The notes below the pieces were generated by a model. That model saw only the letters and a list, made by a program, of their open reading frames with translations. It was not told the DNA's origin and did no database searches. A DNA stretch of 44,967 nucleotides from 2-01-FULL-49-22 sp964639445 (lineage in GTDB: Bacteria; Patescibacteriota; Saccharimonadia; Saccharimonadales; UBA10212): positions 1 through 44,967 of the forward strand of contig CAZXDA010000001.1 of NCBI GenBank assembly GCA_964639445.1. The letters run 5' to 3'. Within the stretch, counting starts at the first letter, position 1. Every line of letters begins with the position of its first letter. Positions 1 through 8,176 of this stretch are shown here, piece after piece. The position numbers and the translations under genes were made by a program.

Positions 1-1621
1 TCTTTTTATCGATTGTCAGCACCACCGCCACCATGCCTTCCTCGGAAAGCAGCACACGGTCTTTAATAACCACCGTATTGACAATGTCACCGGTGTGGTT
101 AACCACCAGCACGCCGTGCGGTACGCTGCCTGCAATTTCGGCCTTAGTTTTAGAAAAGGACAGCACCTGGCCGTTTTCTATGTTAAAGCAATTTTGACGC
201 GGCACGCCACGAGCAATCGCAATGTCGATATGACGTTGCTTGCTGCGGTAATCGCCATAAATCGGCACGAAAAATTTGGGCTTGAGCATTTCGATTAAAT
301 CGCCATATTCATCAATAGCACCGTGGCCAGAGACATGCAGAGGCCCGGTATTATCCAATTCGTGTGTCTCATGCCTAAAGACGTGCACGTCTTTGCGCAT
401 CAAATCACTAACCATTTCATCAACCTGCGGCTCATTGCCGGGAATGGTCGTGCTAGACATAATCACGGTATCCTGTTCCTTGAGCGTAATCTGCGGGTGG
501 TCGCCTAAAGACATTCGCTGCAAGGCCGAGTTTGGCTCTCCTTGCCCACCGGTACAAACCACCACAACCTCTTTGTTTTTTAGACTCGGCACTGAAGCAA
601 TCGGCACAAATGTGCCCTTGGGAATCCGGATAAAGCCATGTCGCACGGCCATCTCTAATGTACTGATCATACTGCGGCCATCGATGGCTACCTTTCGCCC
701 GTGGTGCGTGGCGGCGTTTACTATCATTTGAATACGATTGACATTGGTTGAGAAGATAGCCACGAACACCCGACCCGGCGCACGGTCGAACAAGTCGATG
801 AACGATGGCTCGATCGTGCTTTCGGAGGGTGTGCGACCTAAGCGCTCGGTGTTAGTACTCTCGCTCATCAGTACTAAAACGCCCTCCTTGCTGAGTTGCT
901 TTAACCTTTCCATATCCGATGGACGATGATCCAGCGGGTTTGGGTCAAGACGAAAATCGCCACTATTCACAACTCGTCCTGCCGGCGTATCAATAACAGC
1001 CACCGTGCTTCCCGGGATGGCATGAGTTACGCGCACCAACTCCAAGTACATCTCTCCCAGCTTTAGCTTTTCGTGTGTGTCTTCGTTCATTTCGATGGTT
1101 TTAAGCTCAAACCCATCTGGTAGCGGTCGACCGTAATTTTCAAAAATTTCTTCCACGCGGCCAATGGTAAAACGGCTACCATAAACAGGCACGTTGTATT
1201 TGGGCAAAATATGCGGCAGGCCGCCAATATGGTCGAGGTGGCCATGAGTAATCACAAAGCCGCGTAATTTGTTCTTAATTTGGTCTAAGTAGGCCGGGTC
1301 GGCAATACCGTAGTTAATGCCGGGCAAATCTACGCCAAGATCATTACCGCAATCAATCACAATGGCATCATTGTGGTATTCGACAACGATCATATTTTTA
1401 CTGCCGATGCCGTCCATGCCGCCCAGGCCGATAATTTTCAGCCGCGGGCTATCGTCAATTACATTAGCCCTACGGGTACGACCCGTAGGTTTCGCTTGAC
1501 TGGTCGCTGCGTCGGCCGCTTGATACTGCTCGGCAATGCGAGTAGCATCGCTGACGGCTTGTCTTTGGGCGCGTAGCGCTCGGCCTCTTGAAACTTTTCG
1601 CGGTTCGGGTTTTTCCTTCAT
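1..1621 (-). CDS. rnj: Ribonuclease J (3' end beyond window)
   Basis: Metallo-beta-lactamase/beta-CASP ribonuclease that degrades and processes RNA as endonuclease and 5'-3' exonuclease. The frame is open from an ATG at 1621 to the window edge (540 codons), so the C-terminal end is missing. The first ~60 residues are a charged Arg/Ala/Gln-rich extension. The lactamase core follows, with the metal-binding motif HGHLDH at residues 126-131. Further on are a beta-CASP stretch with STTIPGNEPQVDE and the HVSGHG motif typical of RNase J. GGAG lies 7 nt before the ATG and fixes the start. It is last in the order pnp, mini membrane protein, udg, rnj, 26 nt after udg. A perfect 9-bp hairpin (1469-1489) lies in the N-terminal linker. 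The family assignment is firm; the role of the N-terminal tail is unknown. Confidence 0.95.
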   Translation of the reverse strand, partial: MKEKPEPRKVSRGRALRAQRQAVSDATRIAEQYQAADAATSQAKPTGRTRRANVIDDSPRLKIIGLGGMDGIGSKNMIVVEYHNDAIVIDCGNDLGVDLPGINYGIADPAYLDQIKNKLRGFVITHGHLDHIGGLPHILPKYNVPVYGSRFTIGRVEEIFENYGRPLPDGFELKTIEMNEDTHEKLKLGEMYLELVRVTHAIPGSTVAVIDTPAGRVVNSGDFRLDPNPLDHRPSDMERLKQLSKEGVLVLMSESTNTERLGRTPSESTIEPSFIDLFDRAPGRVFVAIFSTNVNRIQMIVNAATHHGRKVAIDGRSMISTLEMAVRHGFIRIPKGTFVPIASVPSLKNKEVVVVCTGGQGEPNSALQRMSLGDHPQITLKEQDTVIMSSTTIPGNEPQVDEMVSDLMRKDVHVFRHETHELDNTGPLHVSGHGAIDEYGDLIEMLKPKFFVPIYGDYRSKQRHIDIAIARGVPRQNCFNIENGQVLSFSKTKAEIAGSVPHGVLVVNHTGDIVNTVVIKDRVLLSEEGMVAVVLTIDKK

Positions 1622-1647
1622 TCTTATTCTCCGTTTCTTATTCTTTT

Positions 1648-2223
1648 TTAAATTTTTGCTAGCACCTTTGGGATCTTCATAAAATCGTCTACCAGTATCT
1701 GGCGCATGCCGTTGTTATAAAGCGCAGCCGCCGGATGGAACAGAGGCATGTAAATCTGGTCATTATATCTTTTGGGCTGACCGTGACATTGGCTAATCGT
1801 AAGTCCGGGCGGGAGCAGCACTTCCATGCTGTGCCGGCCCAAAGTAACAATCAGCTTGGGCTTAATAACATCAAATTGCTTTTTCAAAAAAGGTAAAAAG
1901 GCGGCTTTTTCGTCCGGATATGGATCGCGGTTATTTGGTGGCCGATATTTAACAATATTAGTGATATAAACATCAGATCGCTCTATACCAATAGATTCCA
2001 GCATTCCGTTTAAAAAGCGGCCGGCCGCGCCAACAAACGGCAGCCCTTGCTCGTCTTCATTTTTGCCCGGCGCCTCACCCACAAAAACTACATCAGCGTC
2101 AGGGTTACCATCACCAAACACCAATTGCGTAGCGCTTTTGGCTAGATCCGGACAGATCTTACGTGAGATAATCTCCTCCTTAATTTCGTCCAACTGCTTT
2201 TGCTTAATGTCTTTGGTGCTCAT
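1648..2223 (-). CDS. Uracil-DNA glycosylase, family 4-like, Fe-S ligands mostly lost
   Basis: 191 aa. Removes uracil from DNA at the first step of base excision repair. Seen: the family 4 motif GEAPG at residues 49-53 followed by NEDEQG and PFVG, and the second active-site motif HPAAAL at 163-168. Family 4 enzymes bind a 4Fe-4S cluster through four Cys. Here only C24 remains: the partner position three residues earlier is R21, the KCRPP cysteine is Y93 and the last one is F109. The protein therefore probably folds without the cluster. Its start overlaps the end of the upstream mini membrane gene by 20 bp in another frame, so translation is likely coupled. The family is clear from the motifs; activity without the cluster is inferred. 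Confidence 0.88.
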   Translation of the reverse strand: MSTKDIKQKQLDEIKEEIISRKICPDLAKSATQLVFGDGNPDADVVFVGEAPGKNEDEQGLPFVGAAGRFLNGMLESIGIERSDVYITNIVKYRPPNNRDPYPDEKAAFLPFLKKQFDVIKPKLIVTLGRHSMEVLLPPGLTISQCHGQPKRYNDQIYMPLFHPAAALYNNGMRQILVDDFMKIPKVLAKI

Positions 2224-2413
2224 TCTTAGGAGTTCTAAAGATTCTAATCAAGTTGCGCACACCTCCAAAAAAGAAGATTATGCCTAACGCGTAAGCCCAG
2301 AGGTGAGCAGTATCAATCGCCCAAGATGCAAAACCGTAGGCTATGGCTAGCTCAATGAGGCCAAAAACCAAATAGCCCTGCCGCGTTTTATGCCATTTAT
2401 CAAGTGCTTCCAT
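2204..2413 (-). CDS. Two-helix mini membrane protein
   Basis: 69 aa, not recognised. Hydrophobic stretches at about residues 14-30 and 36-52 suggest two membrane helices in a hairpin, with a basic C-terminus (RNLIRIFR then KNEHQRH). Its ATG follows the pnp stop with no gap (TAA then ATG), and its 3' end overlaps udg by 20 bp, so it sits inside the pnp-udg-rnj operon and is surely co-transcribed. That position suggests a membrane partner for one of the RNA enzymes, but this is inference from context only. The exact junctions with both neighbours support it being a real gene. Confidence 0.7.
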   Translation of the reverse strand: MEALDKWHKTRQGYLVFGLIELAIAYGFASWAIDTAHLWAYALGIIFFFGGVRNLIRIFRTPKNEHQRH

Positions 2414-4555
2414 TTAACTCTTCTTCTTAAGTTCTCTGGCAGCGGCCTTCATTGATAGTTGCAGGCGGCCGCGGTCGTCGATAGCTACTAGTTTCACGGT
2501 TACTCTATCGCCTTCTTTTACGACATCGCTTGGTTTTTCTACACGGTTCTCGGCCATTTCGCTAACATGTACTAGTCCTTCTTTACCGGGCAGAATCTCG
2601 ACAAAAGCCCCAAATTCCAAGACTGAAACCACGCGGCAATTTTCATATATTTTACCAACTTCCGGCTCGGCTGTCAGCGTACGCACAAACTGGATGGCCG
2701 CCTCGATGCTTTTTTGGTCTGGACTAGCAATCATCACTGTGCCGTCGTCTTTGATATCAATGTCTACGCTGGTTTCGGCAATGATTTTGTTAATTGTCTC
2801 GCCGCCTTTGCCAATTACATCGCGGATTTTTTCAGGGTTAATGGTTATAGATTCAACCCGCGGCGCATACGGGCTAAGCTGTTTGCGTGGCTCAGGGATA
2901 GTAGACAGCATGTGGCGCAGGATTTCCGCGCGGCCGGTCTTGGCCTGCTCTAGCGTTTTTTTGAGGATCTCAACTGGCAGACCGTGCACTTTAATGTCCA
3001 TTTGCAAAGCTGTAATTCCCTTGGCCGTACCGGCCACTTTAAAATCCATATCGCCGGCAAAATCTTCGGCGTCGGCAATGTCAGATAAAATAGCGGGGTT
3101 TTTATCATCCATCATCAAGCCCATAGCAATGCCGCTAACCGGCGCGCTAATCGGCACACCGGCGTCCATCAGCGCCATACAAGAAGAGCAAGCTGCCGCC
3201 ATGGATGTTGAGCCGTTTTGGCTCATGATTTCGGTCACTGAACGAATAGTATATGGGAACTCAGATTCGGATGGCAAAATCGGCAAGATGGAGCGCTCGG
3301 CCAAATAACCATGGCCAATTTCGCGCCGGCCAGGCGCGCCCAGGCGGCCCACTTCACCCACTGTATATCTCGGCGCATTGTAGTGATGCATGTAACGCCT
3401 TTCACCTTCACGCTCCATAGTGTCCACTATTTGCGCGTAAGAAAGTGGTGCCAGTGTAACGATATTCATGGCTTGAGTAACGCCTCTGGTAAACAGACTT
3501 GAGCCATGTGCCCGCGGCAGAAAGCCCACTTCTGACGACAGCGGTCTAATTTCCGTCAACTTGCGGCCATCAGGCCGAATGCCTTCGTTTAAAATGCCTT
3601 CGCGCACGTCTTTATGAATGGCCATATCAAAAGCTTCGTCATACGTGGACTTAATTAGCTCAAACGCCTCCTCGCCCAGCGATTTTCTAAAATGCCCGTG
3701 CATCTTGACGCGCAGCTCGGCCACCAAGTCATTGCGTTCCGGGTATGGAGCACGCAAGCCTTTGCCCAGCTTGCCCTTCGTCCACTCATCAACTGCTTTA
3801 ATAATTCCTTCATCTGGCAGCAGCAGCTTGTATTCTTGAGGGATTGCACCAACTTTTTCTGCTAATTCTTTCTGCAAATCAATAGCTGGCTGAATAATCT
3901 TATGCGCATACTCTAAAGCCTCAACCGTTTGTGCCTCGCTGACTTCGCGCGCACCAGCCTCTACCATCATGATGGCGTCTTTAGTACCTGCAATCACCAG
4001 ATCCAGATCGCCTTGTTCTAATTCTTGAGGGCTCAAAAAGGCCTGTGGTTTGCCATCGCGCAATCCAACCCGCACACCGGCCACCGGCCCTTCAAACGGC
4101 ACTCCGGTGAGCATAAAAGCGGCGCTCATAGCGATCATGGCAATCGAATCCGGTCGAAAATTGGGGTCCATGCTTAAAACCGTAGCCACTCCTTGCACTT
4201 CGTGCCTGTAGCCCTTAGGCCACAGCGGTCTGATCGGCCGGTCTATCAACCGGCCGATCAGTACGGCTTCATCACTCGGCCGGCCTTCGCGCTTAATAAA
4301 TCGGCTGCCACTAATCTTGCCGGCTGCATAAAATTTTTCTTCGTAATCAATCGTTAGCGGAAAATAATCCATACCGGTTACGGGCTCGGGGCTAACCATC
4401 GCCGTGCATAAGACTACGGTGTCGCCGTATGTTGCCAAAACAGAAGCCGAGGTGCGAAAGCCTACCCGCCCCACTTCTAAGCTAAGCGGCTTACCGCAAA
4501 ACTCAGTTTCTACCTTAATTATTTTTTTACCAAAAGGATTTATGGTTGTTCGCAT
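2414..4555 (-). CDS. pnp: Polyribonucleotide nucleotidyltransferase (PNPase)
   Basis: 713 aa. Phosphorolytic 3'-5' exoribonuclease of RNA turnover. Seen in order: first RNase PH domain (from ~residue 5), the linking helical domain, the second RNase PH domain, a KH domain with the loop IGKGGETINK, and a C-terminal S1 domain (EFGAFVEILPGKEGLVHVS). This is the usual PNPase architecture and length. I place the start at the ATG at 4555, beginning MRTTINPFGKK, because GGAG lies 11 nt upstream; a longer frame from a TTG at 4585 would run into the leader hairpin. It follows rpsO, as in many bacteria. The leader carries two RNA structures that may mediate autocontrol. Confidence 0.97.
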   Translation of the reverse strand: MRTTINPFGKKIIKVETEFCGKPLSLEVGRVGFRTSASVLATYGDTVVLCTAMVSPEPVTGMDYFPLTIDYEEKFYAAGKISGSRFIKREGRPSDEAVLIGRLIDRPIRPLWPKGYRHEVQGVATVLSMDPNFRPDSIAMIAMSAAFMLTGVPFEGPVAGVRVGLRDGKPQAFLSPQELEQGDLDLVIAGTKDAIMMVEAGAREVSEAQTVEALEYAHKIIQPAIDLQKELAEKVGAIPQEYKLLLPDEGIIKAVDEWTKGKLGKGLRAPYPERNDLVAELRVKMHGHFRKSLGEEAFELIKSTYDEAFDMAIHKDVREGILNEGIRPDGRKLTEIRPLSSEVGFLPRAHGSSLFTRGVTQAMNIVTLAPLSYAQIVDTMEREGERRYMHHYNAPRYTVGEVGRLGAPGRREIGHGYLAERSILPILPSESEFPYTIRSVTEIMSQNGSTSMAAACSSCMALMDAGVPISAPVSGIAMGLMMDDKNPAILSDIADAEDFAGDMDFKVAGTAKGITALQMDIKVHGLPVEILKKTLEQAKTGRAEILRHMLSTIPEPRKQLSPYAPRVESITINPEKIRDVIGKGGETINKIIAETSVDIDIKDDGTVMIASPDQKSIEAAIQFVRTLTAEPEVGKIYENCRVVSVLEFGAFVEILPGKEGLVHVSEMAENRVEKPSDVVKEGDRVTVKLVAIDDRGRLQLSMKAAARELKKKS

Positions 4556-4579
4556 ATATTTGTTGTCTCCTTCTTCGCC

Positions 4580-4664
4580 CGCCAAAACTTTTCCAAAAGT
4601 TTCGGCGAGTCCTGGGTGACAAGGTTCAACCCGCTCTACTTTGCGGACTGTGCTCTATCACCCA
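4580..4664 (-). promoter_or_regulatory. pnp leader with two RNA hairpins
   Basis: Between rpsO and pnp. The hairpin nearest pnp has 13-nt arms at 4580-4592 and 4595-4607 with one wobble pair, and it ends about ten bases before the pnp GGAG. Upstream, a 7-bp outer stem (4613-4619 with 4658-4664) encloses a CCGC/GCGG stem (4631-4634 with 4643-4646). In E. coli the pnp leader forms stem-loops that RNase III cuts and PNPase then uses for autocontrol. The position here is the same, but that this one works alike is inference. Confidence 0.6.
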
Positions 4665-4679
4665 AATTAGTTAATGATG

Positions 4680-4946
4680 CTAACGACGGATACCAAGCTT
4701 CTTAATTAAAGCCAGGTATTCTTCGCCATTTCTATCAGCGATGTACTTTAGCAGCCGTCTGCGCTTGCCGACCAACTGCAACAGCGCCCGGCGAGCCGCA
4801 AAGTCGTGCTTGTGAGTTTTTAAATGATCTGTCAATTCAGCAGTCCGTGCCGTCATAATTCCCACCTGCACGGCGCTAGTCCCAGTATCATTCTTATTTT
4901 TGCCAAGATCAGCACTGATCTTAGCCTTCTTCTCACCAGTTATCAT
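4680..4946 (-). CDS. rpsO: Ribosomal protein S15
   Basis: 88 aa, the normal S15 length. Primary 16S rRNA-binding protein of the small subunit. Seen: the conserved DTGTSAVQVG segment at residues 20-29, the THKHDFAARRAL segment and the basic GKRRRLLKYI helix. A TAGTATCTT stretch 9-17 nt before the ATG could be its -10 region, giving a very short leader. pnp follows downstream after a structured spacer, the classical rpsO-pnp pair. Confidence 0.98.
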   Translation of the reverse strand: MITGEKKAKISADLGKNKNDTGTSAVQVGIMTARTAELTDHLKTHKHDFAARRALLQLVGKRRRLLKYIADRNGEEYLALIKKLGIRR

Positions 4947-4991
4947 CTGTTGTCTAAGATACTACCACATCAGAGGTGAAATGGCAAATCG

Positions 4992-5582
4992 TTACAGGCC
5001 TTTTATAAATCCAATAAGTTGGTCAGCTTCAATCTCTGAAACTCTGGTAATACCTAAGCTCTGCTCGTCAATTTTTATCTGTCTTGTCTCTTTATATGCT
5101 CTATCACCCTTCTCAAAAATTTCTTCTAGTGATAAATCAGCTAACTCCGCAAGAATTTTTCTCATCCGCAGTTCATCATAAGTAGTGCTCATAAAATAGC
5201 GTTCGGCGGCTAGCTCATCAGCGTCATTTCTGCTCAACTCGTAAGTTACCGAGTGAGTGTTTGATACGTGAGGGCCGCCGGTATGTACTTGAACAAACGT
5301 AACTGATGCGATCAAACCATGAGTTACTAAAACAGAATTTCTGGCATGCCTTATTACATCAATTAAGTAGGTAGTGTTTTGGGCGGGATCGATACTTGAT
5401 GGGAACAATTCTCTGACAACTTTTGGGACCAAATCATAAGGAACTTTTTTCTCATACCCGTCGCCGTTTTCATAGTCGAAACCCTTCCGACTCGCCACTT
5501 CTTCAATTGCGGTAAGAAGGTCAGTTTTTTGTCGGTCGGTTATTAGCCGCTCAGGAGGTCGTTTAGGAGTTGATTCAAGCAT
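4992..5582 (-). CDS. Hypothetical protein, 196 aa
   Basis: Not recognised. A soluble, charged protein with a basic start (TPKRPPERLITDRQK), a mixed middle section and an acidic helical second half with many Glu and Leu (ELAADRYF-like helices, LAELADLSLEEIFE). There is no signal peptide or membrane helix. A TATATG hexamer lies 7 nt before the ATG, matching the leaderless pattern of this genome. It stands alone between rpsO and truB on the same strand. The clean start context and length support a real gene. Confidence 0.65.
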   Translation of the reverse strand: MLESTPKRPPERLITDRQKTDLLTAIEEVASRKGFDYENGDGYEKKVPYDLVPKVVRELFPSSIDPAQNTTYLIDVIRHARNSVLVTHGLIASVTFVQVHTGGPHVSNTHSVTYELSRNDADELAAERYFMSTTYDELRMRKILAELADLSLEEIFEKGDRAYKETRQIKIDEQSLGITRVSEIEADQLIGFIKGL

Positions 5583-5609
5583 CTAAATCCATATATTACC
5601 ACACTTCGG

Positions 5610-6293
5610 CTATTTTTGCAAGGATAATCCGGTTGCCAGAGGGGTCAAATCATCAATTTTTAAGGCATTTTTAACCATAAAATCGCCGATTTGGGTTCGG
5701 CGGAGGGCAGATAGGTAGGCGCCGGTACCGAGTTTTTGGCCAATATCTTCGGCCAGAGAACGAATATATGTTCCACTGGATACCCTCGCTGTGAGCCACA
5801 GCTTCGGATATCGGTAGTCGGTAGACTGTAGACAGTAGACAGTAGTTTTTCTAGGCTGTAGCTCCACTTCTTGGCCTCTACGGGCCAATTTATATGCTCT
5901 TTGACCACTAACCTTGATAGCGCTGAAGGCTGGCGGTGTCTGCTGAATTTCTCCTACAAAACTTTTTAGGGCCTTCTCTACCTCTTCTTTCCCTGGTCTA
6001 CCGTCTACTGTCTTCTGTCTACTAATTTCGCCTTCTGAATCGCCAGTTGTACTAACCTTGCCCAGCGTTAACTCAGCTTCATATGTTTTGTCTAATTTGC
6101 TAAATTCGCCTGCTCTTTTGGTGTAACTACCGATCAAAATCAACAAAAGTCCTGTAGCCGCAGGATCCAAAGTGCCAGTGTGGCCTACCTTAATTTTTTG
6201 CCCTGTTTTCTGCTTTAAAATCGATCGAACTTTTGCGACAACATCATGAGATGTCCAGCCAGTCGGCTTATCAACTAATATAATTCCATCCAT
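5610..6293 (-). CDS. truB: tRNA pseudouridine-55 synthase TruB
   Basis: 227 aa. Makes pseudouridine 55 in the T-arm of tRNA. Seen: DKPTGWTSHD at residues 8-17 and the catalytic motif GHTGTLDP, with the nucleophile Asp43. Later come TPPAFSAIKVSGQRAYKLAR and SSGTYIRSLAEDIG. The start is the ATG at 6293 because a perfect TATAAT (6300-6305) ends 6 nt before it; a frame running up to 6329 would include the promoter. Two short repeats of the TCTACCGTCTACTGTCT kind lie in the coding frame in opposite orientations (5806-5846 and 5995-6024). They encode TVYCLQSTDYRY and SRQKTVDGRP at surface-loop-like places. Confidence 0.95.
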   Translation of the reverse strand: MDGIILVDKPTGWTSHDVVAKVRSILKQKTGQKIKVGHTGTLDPAATGLLLILIGSYTKRAGEFSKLDKTYEAELTLGKVSTTGDSEGEISRQKTVDGRPGKEEVEKALKSFVGEIQQTPPAFSAIKVSGQRAYKLARRGQEVELQPRKTTVYCLQSTDYRYPKLWLTARVSSGTYIRSLAEDIGQKLGTGAYLSALRRTQIGDFMVKNALKIDDLTPLATGLSLQK

Positions 6294-6299
6294 AATGGA

Positions 6300-6305
6300 A
6301 TTATA
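6300..6305 (-). promoter_or_regulatory. truB -10 element, leaderless spacing
   Basis: TATAAT on the minus strand, with six bases (TCCATT) between it and the ATG. Transcription would begin at or next to the start codon. No good -35 hexamer is visible at 17 bp. Confidence 0.7.
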
Positions 6306-6330
6306 AGGGTTATAGGGTAAGAGGGTCATA

Positions 6331-6376
6331 GTTGACTATCTATAACCCTACACCCCTACAACGCTACAACCCTATT
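6331..6376 (-). repeat. GGGTTGTAG-type short repeat after a stop codon
   Basis: Read on the minus strand, the stop of the DHH gene merges into AAATAGGGTTGTAG followed by variants (GCGTTGTAG, GGGTGTAG, GGGTTATAG). The same start, AAATAGGGTTGTAG then GGGTTATAG, occurs after the stop of the permease gene at 32738-32760. It is a degenerate tandem repeat with units of about nine bases. Confidence 0.6.
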
Positions 6377-7679
6377 TAAATGGTAGCGGAGGAGGCACGG
6401 GTGGCGGCGCCGGCTTTTCTGTCGGTTCTTCAGCCATGGCCGCGTTGACGGCCTTGCGGGCATCATCAAGTGTTGGGGTCGGCAAGGTGGGTGTATCATC
6501 AGCTTGCTCCTCCCCCGCACGTCCTAAAAGTAGTTCGCTAGAATCCGGTGGGCTCATTAGCGGGTCTTCAGTATGATTATCAGCCTGCTCGCCATTCCAC
6601 GCCGGCTCGGTATTAGCCGTAAAAGGCGGAGCCATTAATGGCTGATGGTCGGCCGGATCTAACAGCTCATGCGGCCTGGGAGGTTCCCCGCTTAGGCTAA
6701 GGCTTTCACGCGGTTGCCTCAAATCAGTCGCTCTAGCCTCCGGTTCTTTAAGAGAAACAATATTGCCCTTTTCATCAATGTAAATTTCGCGCGGACGGAC
6801 TTCTACCTCGTGCTGTGGCTCTTCTTTTTTATCTTTATCATGCGAGATTGTAAGCGTATCGGCTGGCGGCTTTTTTGGCGGTTCCTTGGGCGGTACCGGT
6901 TTGGCAGCCTCGGGTGGGGGTGCCGGCGGCTCCAACTTACTGACGATTAGTTGTTGATTAGCGCCGGCGGCCATCAACTGCGCCGCCATTGTCATTACTT
7001 TGGGCGAGGTCTTGGGGTTAGAAAAGCGCTCTGTCTCAGCCACAATACCTGTTAAAAAGGCCGTAGCCATTTGATTGTCGATCAAGCCTGTGCCGAAAGC
7101 TTCGGAAATACTAACCAGCATTTCGCACAAGCTACTGGCGGTAGGTTCTTGCCAATTAATCTGGCCGATTCCGGCTGTTTTATCCTGACCAGCAATAACC
7201 GAGATTACGGTAGCATCATGCAAAATCCGGCCATGAGCGGTAATGGCGGCATCAAGTTGGGATTTTTCGCGCACCCCCAGCGCCAAAACCACTTCAACAT
7301 TGTAATCGCCTTGGCTGAACATGAGGTCTTTTTCGCTGAGGCTGGTCCTGTAAGGAGTTATATAAATACGGACAAACTTGTCTTCCACCTTGTAGCGGAT
7401 TTTGTCCGCCTTGGCCTTATCCAGACTAATAATAAAATCGCGTAGGCTATCAACGTTGGTCTCGATGGTCTTTTCCGGCTGCAGAAATTCAACAGCATTG
7501 GGTATGCGACCGGAAAAGACGGCTGTGGCGTGTTTGCCTATTTTGTTAAGGAAGAGGGTCATACCAATACAGGCTGCCAGCTGATCTACAGACGGGTCAT
7601 TGCTAACAGTAACCAATACATTATTGGCCTGCTTGATGCGTTCTACAACCTGCTGTTTGGCCGCCGCCTGCTGATCCAT
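6372..7679 (-). CDS. Degenerate DHH-family protein with Pro-rich tail
   Basis: 435 aa. The first ~240 residues look like the NrnA/DHH phosphoesterase fold: a start like NNVLVTVSNDPSVDQLAA and GMTLFLNKIGK matches the family's first strand and helix. The usual DxDxxGS metal motif is SNDPSVDQLAA here, and no DHH triplet is visible, so metal-dependent hydrolysis is doubtful. From ~residue 245 the chain is low complexity, rich in Pro, Glu and Lys (PPKEPPKKPP), and ends in a Pro run (PPPVPPPLPFK). A truB-DHH neighbourhood is common in bacteria. Likely an RNA- or nucleotide-binding protein that lost catalysis; the exact role is unknown. Confidence 0.75.
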   Translation of the reverse strand: MDQQAAAKQQVVERIKQANNVLVTVSNDPSVDQLAACIGMTLFLNKIGKHATAVFSGRIPNAVEFLQPEKTIETNVDSLRDFIISLDKAKADKIRYKVEDKFVRIYITPYRTSLSEKDLMFSQGDYNVEVVLALGVREKSQLDAAITAHGRILHDATVISVIAGQDKTAGIGQINWQEPTASSLCEMLVSISEAFGTGLIDNQMATAFLTGIVAETERFSNPKTSPKVMTMAAQLMAAGANQQLIVSKLEPPAPPPEAAKPVPPKEPPKKPPADTLTISHDKDKKEEPQHEVEVRPREIYIDEKGNIVSLKEPEARATDLRQPRESLSLSGEPPRPHELLDPADHQPLMAPPFTANTEPAWNGEQADNHTEDPLMSPPDSSELLLGRAGEEQADDTPTLPTPTLDDARKAVNAAMAEEPTEKPAPPPVPPPLPFK

Positions 7680-7781
7680 TTTTTATTTCTATCTAAGAGA
7701 TTGGTGAGGTGGTTTTGTTTGTGAGGCGATCTCTGATGCTCAGAGTAGCATAACCATAATAGCTAGGCAACAAGGCAACCC

Positions 7782-7810
7782 TTTACACCTCTCTTTTTAT
7801 CTGTTATATT
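7782..7810 (+). promoter_or_regulatory. rpsT promoter
   Basis: TTTACA (7782-7787), a 17-bp spacer, then TATATT (7805-7810). The ATG of rpsT starts 9 nt after the -10 box, so the leader is about three bases or absent. A perfect 6-bp inverted repeat (7731-7736 with 7740-7745) lies upstream, between this gene and the divergent DHH gene. Confidence 0.75.
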
Positions 7811-7819
7811 TACCCTCTA

Positions 7820-8176
7820 ATGCCAATTATTAAATCAGCCAAGAAGAGAGTTAGAGTAGCCGCTAAGGCGCATGCGCGTAATTTACACACCAAACGGGAG
7901 CTGCGCGAGACCCTAAAGGCTTTTGCGGCTGCCGTAGAAGGCGGTAAATCGACAGAAGTTGCTAAGGCTCATGCCGCCGTTCAAAGCGCTATTGATACCG
8001 CCGCTAAAAAGAATGTTATTCACAAAAATAAAGCCGCCCGTTTTAAGGCTCGTCTGGCCTTTCAAGCCAAATCTGCCGGAGCAAGACCAGCTAAAACCAC
8101 CGCTAAAAAGGCTGCTGCCAAAAAGCCCGGCGCCAAAAAGCCAACTTCCAGAAAAATCGCCAAGCCTAAAGCGTAG
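7820..8176 (+). CDS. rpsT: Ribosomal protein S20 with basic C-terminal extension
   Basis: 118 aa against about 87 in most bacteria. Binds 16S rRNA in the small subunit. Seen: the typical start MPIIKSAKKRVR and the HKNKAARFKARL segment at residues ~73-84. The extra ~30 residues are a Lys/Ala/Pro tail (TTAKKAAAKKPGAKKP) like histone H1 tails, probably disordered and RNA-binding. Its end overlaps the convergent holA end by 11 bp. A TTTACA/TATATT promoter gives a nearly leaderless start. Confidence 0.95.
   Translation: MPIIKSAKKRVRVAAKAHARNLHTKRELRETLKAFAAAVEGGKSTEVAKAHAAVQSAIDTAAKKNVIHKNKAARFKARLAFQAKSAGARPAKTTAKKAAAKKPGAKKPTSRKIAKPKA

Noticed and set aside
276..731. Plus-strand ORFs inside rnj and pnp of 60-204 aa
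   Set aside because: Antisense shadows of clearly conserved minus-strand genes.
1469..1489. Perfect 9-bp hairpin in the RNase J N-terminal linker as a terminator or operator
   Set aside because: It lies in the coding frame with no T-tail; probably chance or a small repeat, with no second copy seen.
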